64,000 bases of DNA, from contig JAKSTM010000006.1 in the NCBI GenBank assembly GCA_024402565.1, positions 22,229 through 86,228 on the forward strand, written 5' to 3'. Source of the DNA: Treponema sp. GTDB taxonomy: Bacteria > Spirochaetota > Spirochaetia > Treponematales > Treponemataceae. The notes under the pieces were generated by a model that was given only the letters and a program-made list of their open reading frames with translations, was not told the DNA's origin and made no database searches. Below, piece after piece: positions 26,912 through 35,858 of this stretch. The position numbers and the translations under genes were made by a program. The first letter of the stretch is position 1; every line of letters starts with the position of its first letter.

Positions 26912-27340
26912 TTATCCTTCAAACCAGTCTTCCATTCTTAAAAAACAGCGTTCAGCCAAAGGTTCAAAATCTGCAGTATTGTGAGTTACTAAAACCATTC
27001 CTTTAGAAATGGCAGTTGCGGCAATCTGAGTGTCGCACATTGGAAGAGGCTGCCCGGATTTTTCAAAAGTTCCTAAAGCTTTTCCACAAATATCCGCAGA
27101 AAAATCATCATAAGGAAGAATTTCAAAATCATTTTCTATTACATCAAGACATTCTTTAATATAATTCTTTCGTCTTCCTTCCGGCATTTTAGAATACCCA
27201 TACATCATTTCCTGCCAGGTTATTGAACTAATGGCACATAGATTCCTCCTTGCTTTATAAAAAGCAAGCACATTCTGATTTGGTCTTTCTTTTGAAAATT
27301 CCGAAACAATATTTGTATCCAGTAAATACACTTTATTCAT
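26912..27340 (-). CDS. VapC-type PIN-domain toxin
   Basis: A 142-residue PIN ribonuclease with the acidic residues in place: Asp in LLDTNIVSE (about residue 8), Glu in SSITWQEMMYG, Asp in CDTQIAATA, and a terminal VTHNTADFEPL. Expected to cleave RNA when freed from its antitoxin, encoded 12 bases upstream. AGGAG precedes the ATG. The 3' end abuts the SRP RNA terminator. Confidence 0.92.
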   Translation of the reverse strand: MNKVYLLDTNIVSEFSKERPNQNVLAFYKARRNLCAISSITWQEMMYGYSKMPEGRRKNYIKECLDVIENDFEILPYDDFSADICGKALGTFEKSGQPLPMCDTQIAATAISKGMVLVTHNTADFEPLAERCFLRMEDWFEG

Positions 27341-27352
27341 AACTCATCTCCT

Positions 27353-27628
27353 TTAATCTTCAAAAATCTTTCTGTTTGGATCCAGATATACTTTTGGGGG
27401 AAGCGGAATTCCTTCATCATCCAATACATCAGCATATTCTTCCTTTATTTTCTGAAGTGTTTCCAGAAGAGAAGATTTTTCAGGCTTTGTTTCCTCGTAT
27501 TCCTCGTAGCTGATAATCACCGCAACAGGCTTATTGTAACGGGTCAATTCCACAGGCTCCCCTTTTTCCGCCATTTTCACATATTCAGATAAATTATTTC
27601 TTGCTTCAAAAATTGATGCTGTACACAT
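27353..27628 (-). CDS. Phd/YefM-family antitoxin
   Basis: A 91-residue antitoxin: SIFEARNNLSEYVKMAEKGEPVELTRYNKPVAVIISYEEYEE is the Phd/YefM DNA-binding fold (quoted in parts: ARNNLSEYV, PVAVIISYEEY), then an acidic toxin-binding tail. I start it at 27628 because AGGAGGTG lies just before that ATG; a longer frame to 27694 is not supported. Neutralises the downstream PIN toxin and likely autoregulates. Confidence 0.88.
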   Translation of the reverse strand: MCTASIFEARNNLSEYVKMAEKGEPVELTRYNKPVAVIISYEEYEETKPEKSSLLETLQKIKEEYADVLDDEGIPLPPKVYLDPNRKIFED

Positions 27629-27740
27629 ATTCACCTCCTGAAAATTATTAATCTTGCACATATAAAATATAATCAGCTCAAATAATATAGTCAACTTTGT
27701 AAAAAGTTAGCCAACATTTAAACAGACAAATCAAACTTTT

Positions 27741-27799
27741 CCTTCGACCCTTCGACCCTTCGACAGGCTCAGGGACCGCAGGCTCAGGGACCGCAAGGC
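27741..27799. repeat. Dispersed palindromic repeat, copy 3 (multiplied arms)
   Basis: Three tandem CCCTTCGA arms face two CTCAGGGACCG arms, an amplified version of the same hairpin. Read as protein it gives repeated VPEPVEG-like peptides, but no gene is supported here. Confidence 0.8.
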
Positions 27800-27813
27800 C
27801 AATACCGCCAATC

Positions 27814-27863
27814 AAAAAAAAGCCGGCACATACAGAAGACTTTCTTCCATACATACCGGCTTT
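27814..27863 (-). terminator. Terminator of the acetolactate synthase gene
   Basis: On the minus strand AAAGCCGG ... CCGGCTTT with a long G-U-containing stem between and a T-run after, 49 bases past the ilvB stop. Confidence 0.82.
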
Positions 27864-27911
27864 CACTCACAAGCAATTATTTCTTATTACTTATTACCTA
27901 TTATTTATTCC

Positions 27912-29627
27912 CTACTCTCCCAGGCTCATCATCATATTGCTGATTGGTTTTCCAGGTGGAATCATTGGGAATACCATTTCATCAATATAAATCTGTGCAT
28001 CAATTACTGCAGGTTTTCCAGATTTGAAAGCTTCTTCAAATACTTTCTGGAATTCTGCTTCTGTTGTTGCACGGTAACCTGCAATGCCGTAAGCATCAGC
28101 AAGTTTTACAAAGTCTGGTCCAAAGTCCAGAGTTGTATTCGAGTAGCGTTTTCCATAAAACAGAGTCTGCCACATGCGAACGTTTCCAAGAGCACCGTTG
28201 TTTACTACAACAAATACGATTGGAAGCTGGTAATGCCCAACAGTTGCAAGTTCGTTACAGTTCATGCGGAACGAACCGTCACCTGCAAAGGCAACAACGC
28301 GTTTGTCTGGATTTCCGAACTGAGCACCCATTGCAGCACCTGTTCCGTAACCCATTGTTCCAAGACCACCTGATGAAAGGAATGTTCTTGGTTTTTCAAA
28401 GTTGTAGAACTGAGCGGTCCACATCTGGTGCTGTCCAACTTCTGTTGTACAGATTGTATCTTCACCGGCAACTTCACGAACAATTTCGTAAATGCGTTTT
28501 GGATTCAGATCTTCTTTTTTATTGTAGCATTCAGGAACTTCTGTTTTCCACTGAGCTACCTTTGCCTGCCAGTCGCCGTTCTGTTTTGCTTTTACAAGTG
28601 GAAGAACCCGTGCCAGAATTTCTTTTACGTTTCCAAGCATAGCTGAATCAACTTCAACCATTTTGTTTACTTCACAAGGGTCAATGTCGATCTGAACGAT
28701 CTTTGAGCGCTTGCAGAATTCTTTTGCGTCGCCGATAACACGGTCAGAGAAACGTGTTCCGATACAGAGGAGAAGGTCAGATTCATCAGCTGCAACGTTT
28801 GAAGCTTTTGTTCCGTGCATACCGATCATACCTGTACAAAGTTCGTGACTGTTAGGGAAAGCAGCTTTACCCATAAGTGAAAGTGAAACAGGAATGCGTG
28901 CTTTTTCTGCAAGTTCTTTCAGTTCAGCACAGGCATCTGCGATTGTTACACCGCCACCTGCATAAATGAAAGGACGTTCAGAACTGTTTATCATGTCTGC
29001 AAGTTTCTGGATTTCTTCATCACTTGGTTTTGAAGTTTCAAGAAGTTTACTTGCCTGAGATTCAGTTCCCATTTTTGAAGGATCCAGTTTTCCGCCTTCA
29101 ACGAATGTGTATTCTGTTACGGCTGCAGTAATATCTTTTGGAATATCAATAAGAACAGGACCCGGGCGACCGCTTTTTGCAATAAGGAAAGCTTCGCGGA
29201 TTGTGTCAGCCAGTTTTGTTACATCACGAACCATGAAGTTGTGCTTTGTAATAGGCATTGTTACACCGCAGATATCGATTTCCTGAAATGAATCTTTTCC
29301 AAGCTGGTTCTGTGGAACGTTACATGTAATGGCAACTATTGGAATAGAATCCATGTAAGCTGTTGCAATACCTGTAACAAGGTTTGTTGCACCAGGACCT
29401 GAAGTTGCCATACAAACGCCAACTTTTCCTGTTGAGCGTGCATATCCGTCAGCAGCATGAGCAGCAGCCTGTTCATGTGCTGTAAGAATATGTTCAATTC
29501 TGTCCTGATTTTTATAAAGTTCGTCGTAGATATTCAGGATTGCTCCTCCCGGATATCCAAAAATTGTTTTTACGCCTTGTTCGATGAGACATTCAATAAC
29601 AATCTGTGAACCGTTCATCTGTGCCAT
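27912..29627 (-). CDS. ilvB: Acetolactate synthase, catalytic (large) subunit 1
   Basis: A 571-residue ThDP enzyme condensing two pyruvates, or pyruvate and 2-oxobutyrate, at the head of branched-chain amino-acid synthesis. N-terminal GYPGGAILNIYDEL with the catalytic Glu in TAHEQAAAHAADGYAR; the ThDP/Mg motif GDGSFRMNCNELATV lies at about 440-455. The C-terminal segment (QIYIDEMVFPMIPPGKP) is standard for AHAS. SD AAGGGG precedes the ATG. No small regulatory subunit gene (ilvN/ilvH) or ilvC is adjacent. A second large subunit is encoded at 35859. Confidence 0.94.
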   Translation of the reverse strand: MAQMNGSQIVIECLIEQGVKTIFGYPGGAILNIYDELYKNQDRIEHILTAHEQAAAHAADGYARSTGKVGVCMATSGPGATNLVTGIATAYMDSIPIVAITCNVPQNQLGKDSFQEIDICGVTMPITKHNFMVRDVTKLADTIREAFLIAKSGRPGPVLIDIPKDITAAVTEYTFVEGGKLDPSKMGTESQASKLLETSKPSDEEIQKLADMINSSERPFIYAGGGVTIADACAELKELAEKARIPVSLSLMGKAAFPNSHELCTGMIGMHGTKASNVAADESDLLLCIGTRFSDRVIGDAKEFCKRSKIVQIDIDPCEVNKMVEVDSAMLGNVKEILARVLPLVKAKQNGDWQAKVAQWKTEVPECYNKKEDLNPKRIYEIVREVAGEDTICTTEVGQHQMWTAQFYNFEKPRTFLSSGGLGTMGYGTGAAMGAQFGNPDKRVVAFAGDGSFRMNCNELATVGHYQLPIVFVVVNNGALGNVRMWQTLFYGKRYSNTTLDFGPDFVKLADAYGIAGYRATTEAEFQKVFEEAFKSGKPAVIDAQIYIDEMVFPMIPPGKPISNMMMSLGE

Positions 29628-29815
29628 ATATATATTACCCCTTAGAGTGATTTGTTTTCATTTTAATAGAGAAAAGAGTTTAAAACAACATAAAAAATTA
29701 AATATTATTAAAAAACTTTAGTATTTTTAAAGGGCGCTTCATCGCGCCCGGGCGCCTTTTATATTACAAACAATTAATGGTTTCGCTTCCACTTCCATGG
29801 TATACTGTATCTATT
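29628..29815. other. Divergent spacer with competing GC hairpins
   Basis: AT-rich gap between ilvB and the aldo/keto reductase gene. At about 29729-29756, GGGCGC-TTCATC-GCGCCC overlaps the palindrome GCGCCCGGGCGC, giving two mutually exclusive hairpins. A -10-like TATACT (29801-29806) sits nine bases before the reductase ATG. No T-box or leader peptide is visible. Confidence 0.45.
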
Positions 29816-30853
29816 ATGAAAACAGTAACCCTCGGTAGAACAAATATCACAACTCCGCAGAATGCTTTCGGCGCACTGCCCGTTCAACGTTGCGACATGG
29901 AAACATCAGTAAAGATTCTTCAGGCAGCTTACGAAGGCGGCATGACTTTTTTTGACACTGCCCGCGCCTACTCTGACTCGGAAGAAAAACTTGGAAACGC
30001 TCTTACAGGCGACCCTTCAATCCGCAAAAAGATTTTCATTGCTTCAAAAACAATGGCAAAGAACACTGAAGAAATGAAAGTTCAGATTGAAACTTCACTC
30101 AAAAATCTTAAAACTGATTATCTTGATATTTACCAGTTCCACTGTGCAGACCGTGTAATTGCACCTGGTGACGGAAGCGGCATGTACGAACTGATGGAAG
30201 ATTTCAAACGCCAGGGCATGATCCGTCACATCAGTATTACGGCTCATAAAATCGGCGTTGCGGAAGAAGCTGTAAAATCAGGATTGTATGATACACTTCA
30301 GTTTCCTTTCAGCTATCTTTCAAGCCAGCGTGAAATTGATCTGGTAAATCTTTGCAAAGAAAAGAACGTAGGCTTTATTGCAATGAAAGGACTTGCCGGC
30401 GGGCTTATCAATAATTCCCGGGCAGCATTTGCTTTCATCAGTCAGTACGACAATGTTCTGCCAATCTGGGGAATTCAGAAAATGACCGAGCTTGATGAAT
30501 GGCTCAGTTTCTTCAAAGATGAACCTGTCATGAATGATGAAATCAAAGCTTTCATCGAAAAAGAAAAAGCGGAACTCAACGGCGAATTCTGCCGCGGTTG
30601 CGGTTACTGTATGCCTTGTCCTCAGGGAATACAGATTAACAACTGTGCCCGCATGAGCCTTATGCTGCGGCGCGCTCCAAGCCAGAACTGGCTTAATGAT
30701 TTCTGGCAGAAGGCTATGGCCGACATTGAAAAATGCACAAACTGCGGTGCCTGTAAAAAGAAGTGCCCATACGAACTGAACACACCTGAGCTTTTAAAGA
30801 AAAATTTGGAAGACTATAAGAATGTTCTTTCTGGGAAAGTAAATGTAAAATAA
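29816..30853 (+). CDS. Aldo/keto reductase with C-terminal [4Fe-4S] ferredoxin domain
   Basis: A 345-residue protein: aldo/keto reductase barrel (about 1-245; FFDTARAYSDSEEKLG with the catalytic Asp/Tyr, and KTDYLDIYQFH) followed by clusters CRGCGYCMPCPQG and CTNCGACKKKCPYE (about 255-320). This fused class is widespread in anaerobes; the substrate is unknown. I start at 29816 (MKTVTLGRTN) because the longer frame has no homology-like sequence; there is no ribosome site and TATACT is nine bases upstream, so the message may be leaderless or nearly so. The LUD gene follows 27 bases later. Confidence 0.88.
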   Translation: MKTVTLGRTNITTPQNAFGALPVQRCDMETSVKILQAAYEGGMTFFDTARAYSDSEEKLGNALTGDPSIRKKIFIASKTMAKNTEEMKVQIETSLKNLKTDYLDIYQFHCADRVIAPGDGSGMYELMEDFKRQGMIRHISITAHKIGVAEEAVKSGLYDTLQFPFSYLSSQREIDLVNLCKEKNVGFIAMKGLAGGLINNSRAAFAFISQYDNVLPIWGIQKMTELDEWLSFFKDEPVMNDEIKAFIEKEKAELNGEFCRGCGYCMPCPQGIQINNCARMSLMLRRAPSQNWLNDFWQKAMADIEKCTNCGACKKKCPYELNTPELLKKNLEDYKNVLSGKVNVK

Positions 30854-30880
30854 ATCTGTCACAAAAAAAGAGGAAAATTT

Positions 30881-31513
30881 ATGAACGCTATTGAAACAAG
30901 AAATGAAAAGCTTGCAGAAAAAGTAATCAAAAATCTGGAAGCACGTCACATGACAGCCTGCTATTGTAAAACTGCTGCCGAAGCAAAAGAAAAAATTCTT
31001 TCCATGATACCTGACACTGATGTGGTAAGCTATGGTGGATCTGAAACAATCGATAAACTTGGAATTAAAGAAGCCCTTCGTGAAAAAGGACAGAAAATGC
31101 TGGACCGTGACTTAGAAAGCGATCCTGCAAAACGTCAGGAAATAATGCGACAGGGACTTTTGTCTGACACTTTCCTTATGAGTACAAATGCCATGACTGA
31201 AGACGGCGAGCTTGTAAACATTGACGGAAACGGAAACCGTATTGCAGCCCTTATTTACGGACCAAAATCTGTAATTCTTGCAGTTTCAATGAACAAGATT
31301 ACAAAAACTTTAGAAGATGCCTGGGCCCGTGCCAGAAACTTTGCTGCTCCTGTAAACTCACAGAGATTCGGACTCCCTACTCCATGCTGCACAACAGGTG
31401 CCTGCGGAAACTGCAAAAGCGATAAATCAATCTGCCGTCAGATTGTAGTTACACGCCTTTCTATTCCAGGCCGCATTAAAGTAGTCCTGATTGGCGAAGA
31501 ACTGGGATTTTAA
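30881..31513 (+). CDS. LUD-domain protein (LutC/YkgG-like, DUF162)
   Basis: A 210-residue LUD-superfamily protein: VVSYGGSETIDKLGIKEAL and FLMSTNAMTEDGELVNIDGNGNR are the family core. A Cys-rich tail (about 165-185; PCCTTGACGNCKSDKSIC) may bind metal. LUD proteins belong to lactate-utilisation iron-sulfur systems, but many such stand-alone proteins have unknown roles. Preceded by GAGG and co-directional with the aldo/keto reductase, so likely one operon. Confidence 0.85.
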   Translation: MNAIETRNEKLAEKVIKNLEARHMTACYCKTAAEAKEKILSMIPDTDVVSYGGSETIDKLGIKEALREKGQKMLDRDLESDPAKRQEIMRQGLLSDTFLMSTNAMTEDGELVNIDGNGNRIAALIYGPKSVILAVSMNKITKTLEDAWARARNFAAPVNSQRFGLPTPCCTTGACGNCKSDKSICRQIVVTRLSIPGRIKVVLIGEELGF

Positions 31514-31519
31514 TATAGA

Positions 31520-31581
31520 TAATAATAGATAATAAATAATAGATAATAAATAATAGATAATAAATAATAGATAATAAATAA
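31520..31581. repeat. 14-base tandem repeat
   Basis: About four and a half copies of TAATAGATAATAAA start six bases after the LUD stop and run to the terminator stem. A perfect short-period array of this type is prone to copy-number change. Confidence 0.85.
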
Positions 31582-31582
31582 G

Positions 31583-31631
31583 AAAGCGTTCTGTCGCAGT
31601 GATTTCTCACTTCGGCAGAACGCTTTTTTTT
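31583..31631 (+). terminator. Rho-independent terminator after the LUD gene
   Basis: AAAGCGTTCTG ... CAGAACGCTTTTTTTT; inner bases TCGCAGTG and CACTTCGG continue the stem. Confidence 0.88.
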
Positions 31632-31642
31632 CAGGTGATTTC

Positions 31643-31712
31643 GCCCCTTCGACATGTTCAAGGACCGCAGGCTCAACCAAATGGGCCCTTCGACAGGCTC
31701 AGGGACCATTTG
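31643..31712. repeat. Dispersed palindromic repeat, copy 4 (two units)
   Basis: A degenerate unit (31643-31672) followed by an intact one (31679-31712, AAATGGGCCCTTCGACAGG and CTCAGGGACCATTTG). Confidence 0.8.
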
Positions 31713-31800
31713 ATAACTCGTCGCAGGCTGGCGCCTGCTTACCGAGTTTTGTTTTGCTCGCAAAGGGCTCGCATTTTTACTTCGTAAAAAACAACAAAAC
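31713..31800. repeat. Nested palindromic spacer before ilvD
   Basis: Outer arms CGAGTTTTGTTTTG and CAACAAAACTCG, an inner hairpin TTTTTACTTCGTAAAAA, and a separate hairpin GCAGGC-TGGC-GCCTGC. It forms the rest of the 298-base gene-free gap between the LUD gene and ilvD and may help stop ilvD transcription. Confidence 0.6.
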
Positions 31801-31811
31801 TCGCCCTACAC

Positions 31812-33512
31812 CTATTCTAAGATTGCTCCCTTATCTGCAGAACTTACTAATTTTGCGTATCTTGCAAGGTAACCAGTCTTTACTTTTGGTTCAGGGCATA
31901 CCCATTTTGCTTTGCGTTCTGCAAGAACTTCATCGCTCACTTCAAGGTGGATCTTGTAGTTGTTGATGTCCAGAGTAATCATATCTCCTTCTTCAACCAG
32001 AGCGATTGGACCACCAACTGCAGCTTCAGGTGAACAGTGTCCAAGAGAAGCACCGCGAGTTGCACCAGAGAAACGTCCGTCTGTAATAAGGGCAACCTGT
32101 TTATCAAGTCCCTGTCCTGCAAGAGCTGCTGTAACTGCCAGCATTTCGCGCATACCAGGACCGCCCTTAGGACCTTCGTAACGGATAACAACAACATCAC
32201 CAGCTTTGATCTGTGCTTTCTGAACAGCTTCCATAGCTTCAGATTCATCGTTGAATACGCGGGCTGGACCTGTGTGGAGCATAAGTTCTTTTGCACAAGC
32301 AGAGCGTTTTACAACAGTACCGTTTGGTGCCAGGTTTCCGAACAGGATTGCAATACCACCGTTATCGCTGAATGGATTTTCAATAGGACGGAGGATTTCT
32401 GGATTGCGGTTCTTAACACCTGCAATGTTTTCTGCAATTGTTTTTCCAGTTGCTGTAATAAGGCTTGTGTTGATAAGGTTCTTCTTTGCAAGTTCAGCAA
32501 GAACAGCCTGAACACCACCAGCATCATCAAGTTCGCACATGAATGTGTGACCTGCTGGAGCCAGATGACAGAGGTTTGGAGTTCTGTTTGAAATTTCGTT
32601 TACTTCGTGAAGGTCAATTTCAATTCCGGCTTCGTGAGCAATTGCCGGAAGGTGAAGCATTGTGTTTGAAGAACATCCAAGAGCCATATCAGCTGCAAGT
32701 CCGTTTCTGAAGTTTTCTGCTGTCATCATCTGGCGAGCTGTAATTCCCTTCTTGTAAAGGTTCATTACTGCCATACCTGCGTGTTTTGCAAGAGCAATGC
32801 GTTCACCTGTTACAGCTGGAATTGTTCCGTTTCCAGGAAGACCAAGACCAAGAACTTCTGTAAGACAGTTCATTGAGTTTGCTGTGAACATACCTGAACA
32901 TGCACCACAACCTGGACATGCACGGTGTTCCATTTCTTTAAGCTGTGCTTCTGTTACTTTTCCAACAGCAAGTCCACCTACAGCTTCGAACATATCTGTA
33001 AGTGAAAGATTTTTTCCAGAGTAAGGATTTGTAGGATCGTTTCCTGCAAGGTGACCCGGCATCATTGGACCACCAGAAACGAATACTGTAGGCAGATCAA
33101 GGCGGGCTGCAGCCATAAGCATACCAGGAACGATTTTGTCACAGTTTGGAATCATAACCAGGGCGTCAAACTGATGAGCCTTTGCAACACATTCAACTGA
33201 GTCAGCAATAAGTTCACGTGTAACCAGGGAATATTTCATTCCTTCGTGACCCATAGCAATACCGTCACAAACACCGATTGCAGGGAATTCAATAGGTGTA
33301 CCGCCAGCCATGCGAACACCGGCTTTTACGGCTTCTGCAATTCTGTCCAGTTCAATGTGACCTGGAATCAGTTCGTTTTTGGCACAGATAATACCAACCA
33401 TTGGCTGTGCAAGTTCTTCATCAGTGTAACCTGATGCGTAATAAAGTGAACGGTGTGGAGCACGTGCTGTACCCATACATGCGTTGTCAGATTTTTTCAT
33501 AGTAAACCTCAT
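31812..33512 (-). CDS. ilvD: Dihydroxy-acid dehydratase
   Basis: A 566-residue IlvD/Edd enzyme dehydrating dihydroxy-acids to 2-keto acids in valine and isoleucine synthesis. Iron-sulfur cysteines are seen in [10 protein letters not shown] (about residue 122) and [16 protein letters not shown] (about 195), and the family segment [20 protein letters not shown] lies at about 468-488. GAGG precedes the ATG. Monocistronic, between the two acetolactate synthase genes. Confidence 0.96.
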   Translation of the reverse strand: MRFTMKKSDNACMGTARAPHRSLYYASGYTDEELAQPMVGIICAKNELIPGHIELDRIAEAVKAGVRMAGGTPIEFPAIGVCDGIAMGHEGMKYSLVTRELIADSVECVAKAHQFDALVMIPNCDKIVPGMLMAAARLDLPTVFVSGGPMMPGHLAGNDPTNPYSGKNLSLTDMFEAVGGLAVGKVTEAQLKEMEHRACPGCGACSGMFTANSMNCLTEVLGLGLPGNGTIPAVTGERIALAKHAGMAVMNLYKKGITARQMMTAENFRNGLAADMALGCSSNTMLHLPAIAHEAGIEIDLHEVNEISNRTPNLCHLAPAGHTFMCELDDAGGVQAVLAELAKKNLINTSLITATGKTIAENIAGVKNRNPEILRPIENPFSDNGGIAILFGNLAPNGTVVKRSACAKELMLHTGPARVFNDESEAMEAVQKAQIKAGDVVVIRYEGPKGGPGMREMLAVTAALAGQGLDKQVALITDGRFSGATRGASLGHCSPEAAVGGPIALVEEGDMITLDINNYKIHLEVSDEVLAERKAKWVCPEPKVKTGYLARYAKLVSSADKGAILE

Positions 33513-33572
33513 ATATCTTGAAACTTAAATTATATTTAATATCTTAAGTATATATAAACAAAGTGGATTTTT

Positions 33573-35795
33573 CTACTTTAAAACGATATCTTCGACATAA
33601 AGTTTATATAACCCTTTTGTATCAAGTTTTCTAAATTTCTCTTCAATATCGTGTATTACATCATTGGCCTTTTCATGAGGCAGATTTATAAACAAAACCA
33701 GACGCTTTGTCATTGAATATGGAGTTGTAATATCCGAATTTCGAATACGTGAATTAATAGATGATCTTAAAATAGTATCTGCCTGAAAAAGATCTTCTCC
33801 CTGTAACCTGTCGCCATTTTGACTTTCTACTGAAAACAATTTTACGATTACAGACTGATCATTCCGTTCTGCCAGCTTCAAGACATAAACAATCATCCGC
33901 ATAAATTCCGGATTAGTCATTTCGTAAGCCCCAGAATAAATATTCTGAGCATGGATTAATTTTTGAAGTGCTAACGAAAGTGAACTGTGTTCTCCATCAA
34001 AAGTTGCAAATCCATCAGCCGATACCGGCCTTATAGACTTTGAATCAAGAAGCTTAAGAAATACCTCTACCATGTGAGGATCAAATTGTTTTCCGGACCA
34101 TTTTTCATATTCCTTCCTAACTTCTTCATCAGAAAGGCGACGACGGTAAACTCTATTACTCGTCATAGCATCATAGCTGTCTGCGATACATAGAATTCGT
34201 GCAACCTCTGGTATTTTTTCACCAACTAGTCCATCAGGATAACCGCTTCCATCATAACGTTCATGATGATATAGCACACCTTCTTTCAATCCCATAACAG
34301 ATTCGATTCCGCCAATAATTTCACATCCAATTTTTGTGTGAAGCCGCATAAGGCTGAATTCATCCTGAACAAGACTTCCTTTCTTATTCAGAATTGAATC
34401 AGGAACACCGATTTTACCGATGTCATGCATCAATCCTATATAATGCAGGTTTTTACAAAATGCTTCGTCTTTTCCCAAAGCCCGTGCAAGTGCAACGGCA
34501 TAATCTGCTACGCGGGCAGAATGGCCACCTGTATATTCATCTTTTGCATCAATTGTTCCGGCAACCGTTTTTATTATTTTTAGAGTTTGTTCCGCAGAAT
34601 GTTTTTCACGACTCTGATATACAGCGATTATATCTCTGACTCCCTGAACCCCAGAGAAAACCAGCATAATAATCAATGATATACTCATCAAAAATCCTGC
34701 TGCATAAAAAGGCATTATTCTTGAAAGAACTAATTCCAAACAACCTGCAACAAGAACAACCATCATGCCCACAACTGAAAACATATATTCTCTGAGTAAG
34801 CCGTGTTTTAAATCGATGAAAGTTGTAATAAAAATCAGAAGAATTCCAATCGCAATAAAGGCGTAGTTTACCAAAATAAAATCGAAAAAATCATGTTTAT
34901 GGAGTAAATATGAAACAGTTGTAAATAAAGTAAATATAAGTATTGTTCCATTCACACAGTTATACCAAATAGCATAACGTTGTTTCTGAATGTAATTCCA
35001 ATAAGTGTATAACGGAATTACCATTAAAACCATAAATACAAAAACCACTATACCTGCAATTGAAGAATTTTTAAAAATTATCTGTCGGAGTCGGCTTTCA
35101 CAAATCGCCCACAATGAAAATAAGATTAGTGAATAAGCCAGATAAATTATTTTTGGTCTGATTCTTGTAACCACCATTATTATCAAACTAATAATCAAAG
35201 CTACAATTCCACACAAAAGCAGAATTAAGTTTGAAATGACGATTACTCCGTAACGAGTCCACAAATGATTCCAGGCGCTGGAAGACTGCGCCACAATAAC
35301 CTGCTGAATATTTCCACGAAAAGATGAACTGCCCCAGGATTCTATTCTGATTCTACGTCCCGCATCAGAACGAGATATCGGTACAAAAACATAAGCACTT
35401 GGTACATTACGAACCCAGAATTTTAAATTATCTGAAACATATTCAGATCGAAGATTTTCATCAATATAAATATGAATATTCTGTCTGGAACTTCGTGTTA
35501 GAAGAACCATATTATCCTGAACATAATCAGGCACTATATTCTCAATAACAAGGCGTTCACCAGAATCAGCGTCTTCAACTGCGGGTAAATCAATTTTATA
35601 TCGCGTTCCATCTTCTTTAACAAAAGTCCAATTCGTATTTAAGACTTTATAAAATGGTTCACCTGTGTAAGCTTCCCCTTCAAACTTTGGAAACAACTGA
35701 TTCGAAAAAAGGATTCCTATTGAAATAACAGAAGAAACAAAGAAAAAGAAAAAAATAACTTGTGATATAAAACTTGTATTAAAGTATTTCTTCAT
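33573..35795 (-). CDS. Membrane HD-GYP domain phosphodiesterase
   Basis: A 740-residue signalling protein: N-terminal helix, a periplasmic beta-rich domain (about 35-190), about seven membrane helices (about 195-395), then an HD-GYP domain (about 425-600) with HSARVADYA, LMHDIGKIG and HHERYDGSGYPDGL. HD-GYP enzymes hydrolyse cyclic-di-GMP; here the full HD and GYP motifs are present, so activity is expected. A C-terminal region of about 130 residues is not recognised. Start chosen at MKKYF (35795) for its AAGG site; the 13-residue longer frame is not supported. Confidence 0.9.
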   Translation of the reverse strand: MKKYFNTSFISQVIFFFFFVSSVISIGILFSNQLFPKFEGEAYTGEPFYKVLNTNWTFVKEDGTRYKIDLPAVEDADSGERLVIENIVPDYVQDNMVLLTRSSRQNIHIYIDENLRSEYVSDNLKFWVRNVPSAYVFVPISRSDAGRRIRIESWGSSSFRGNIQQVIVAQSSSAWNHLWTRYGVIVISNLILLLCGIVALIISLIIMVVTRIRPKIIYLAYSLILFSLWAICESRLRQIIFKNSSIAGIVVFVFMVLMVIPLYTYWNYIQKQRYAIWYNCVNGTILIFTLFTTVSYLLHKHDFFDFILVNYAFIAIGILLIFITTFIDLKHGLLREYMFSVVGMMVVLVAGCLELVLSRIMPFYAAGFLMSISLIIMLVFSGVQGVRDIIAVYQSREKHSAEQTLKIIKTVAGTIDAKDEYTGGHSARVADYAVALARALGKDEAFCKNLHYIGLMHDIGKIGVPDSILNKKGSLVQDEFSLMRLHTKIGCEIIGGIESVMGLKEGVLYHHERYDGSGYPDGLVGEKIPEVARILCIADSYDAMTSNRVYRRRLSDEEVRKEYEKWSGKQFDPHMVEVFLKLLDSKSIRPVSADGFATFDGEHSSLSLALQKLIHAQNIYSGAYEMTNPEFMRMIVYVLKLAERNDQSVIVKLFSVESQNGDRLQGEDLFQADTILRSSINSRIRNSDITTPYSMTKRLVLFINLPHEKANDVIHDIEEKFRKLDTKGLYKLYVEDIVLK

Positions 35796-35858
35796 AAATC
35801 CCTTATATTTTACAGTATAATAGAAAAAACGCAAAAAATCTGATAAACTTATAGGACT

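Noticed and set aside
26799..26984. 61-codon plus-strand frame
   Set aside because: Coincides with the SRP RNA gene and the 3' end of vapC; explained by those.
27678..27866. Minus-strand frame with VPEP/PVEG repeats
   Set aside because: It is translation of the dispersed palindrome; no ribosome site and overlaps a terminator.
29628..29815. T-box or branched-chain leader peptide before ilvB
   Set aside because: No AGGGUGGNACCGCG block and no Leu/Val/Ile-rich short frame.
31476..31763. 95-codon minus-strand frame
   Set aside because: Consists of the 14-mer array, terminator and repeat copies; no coding support.
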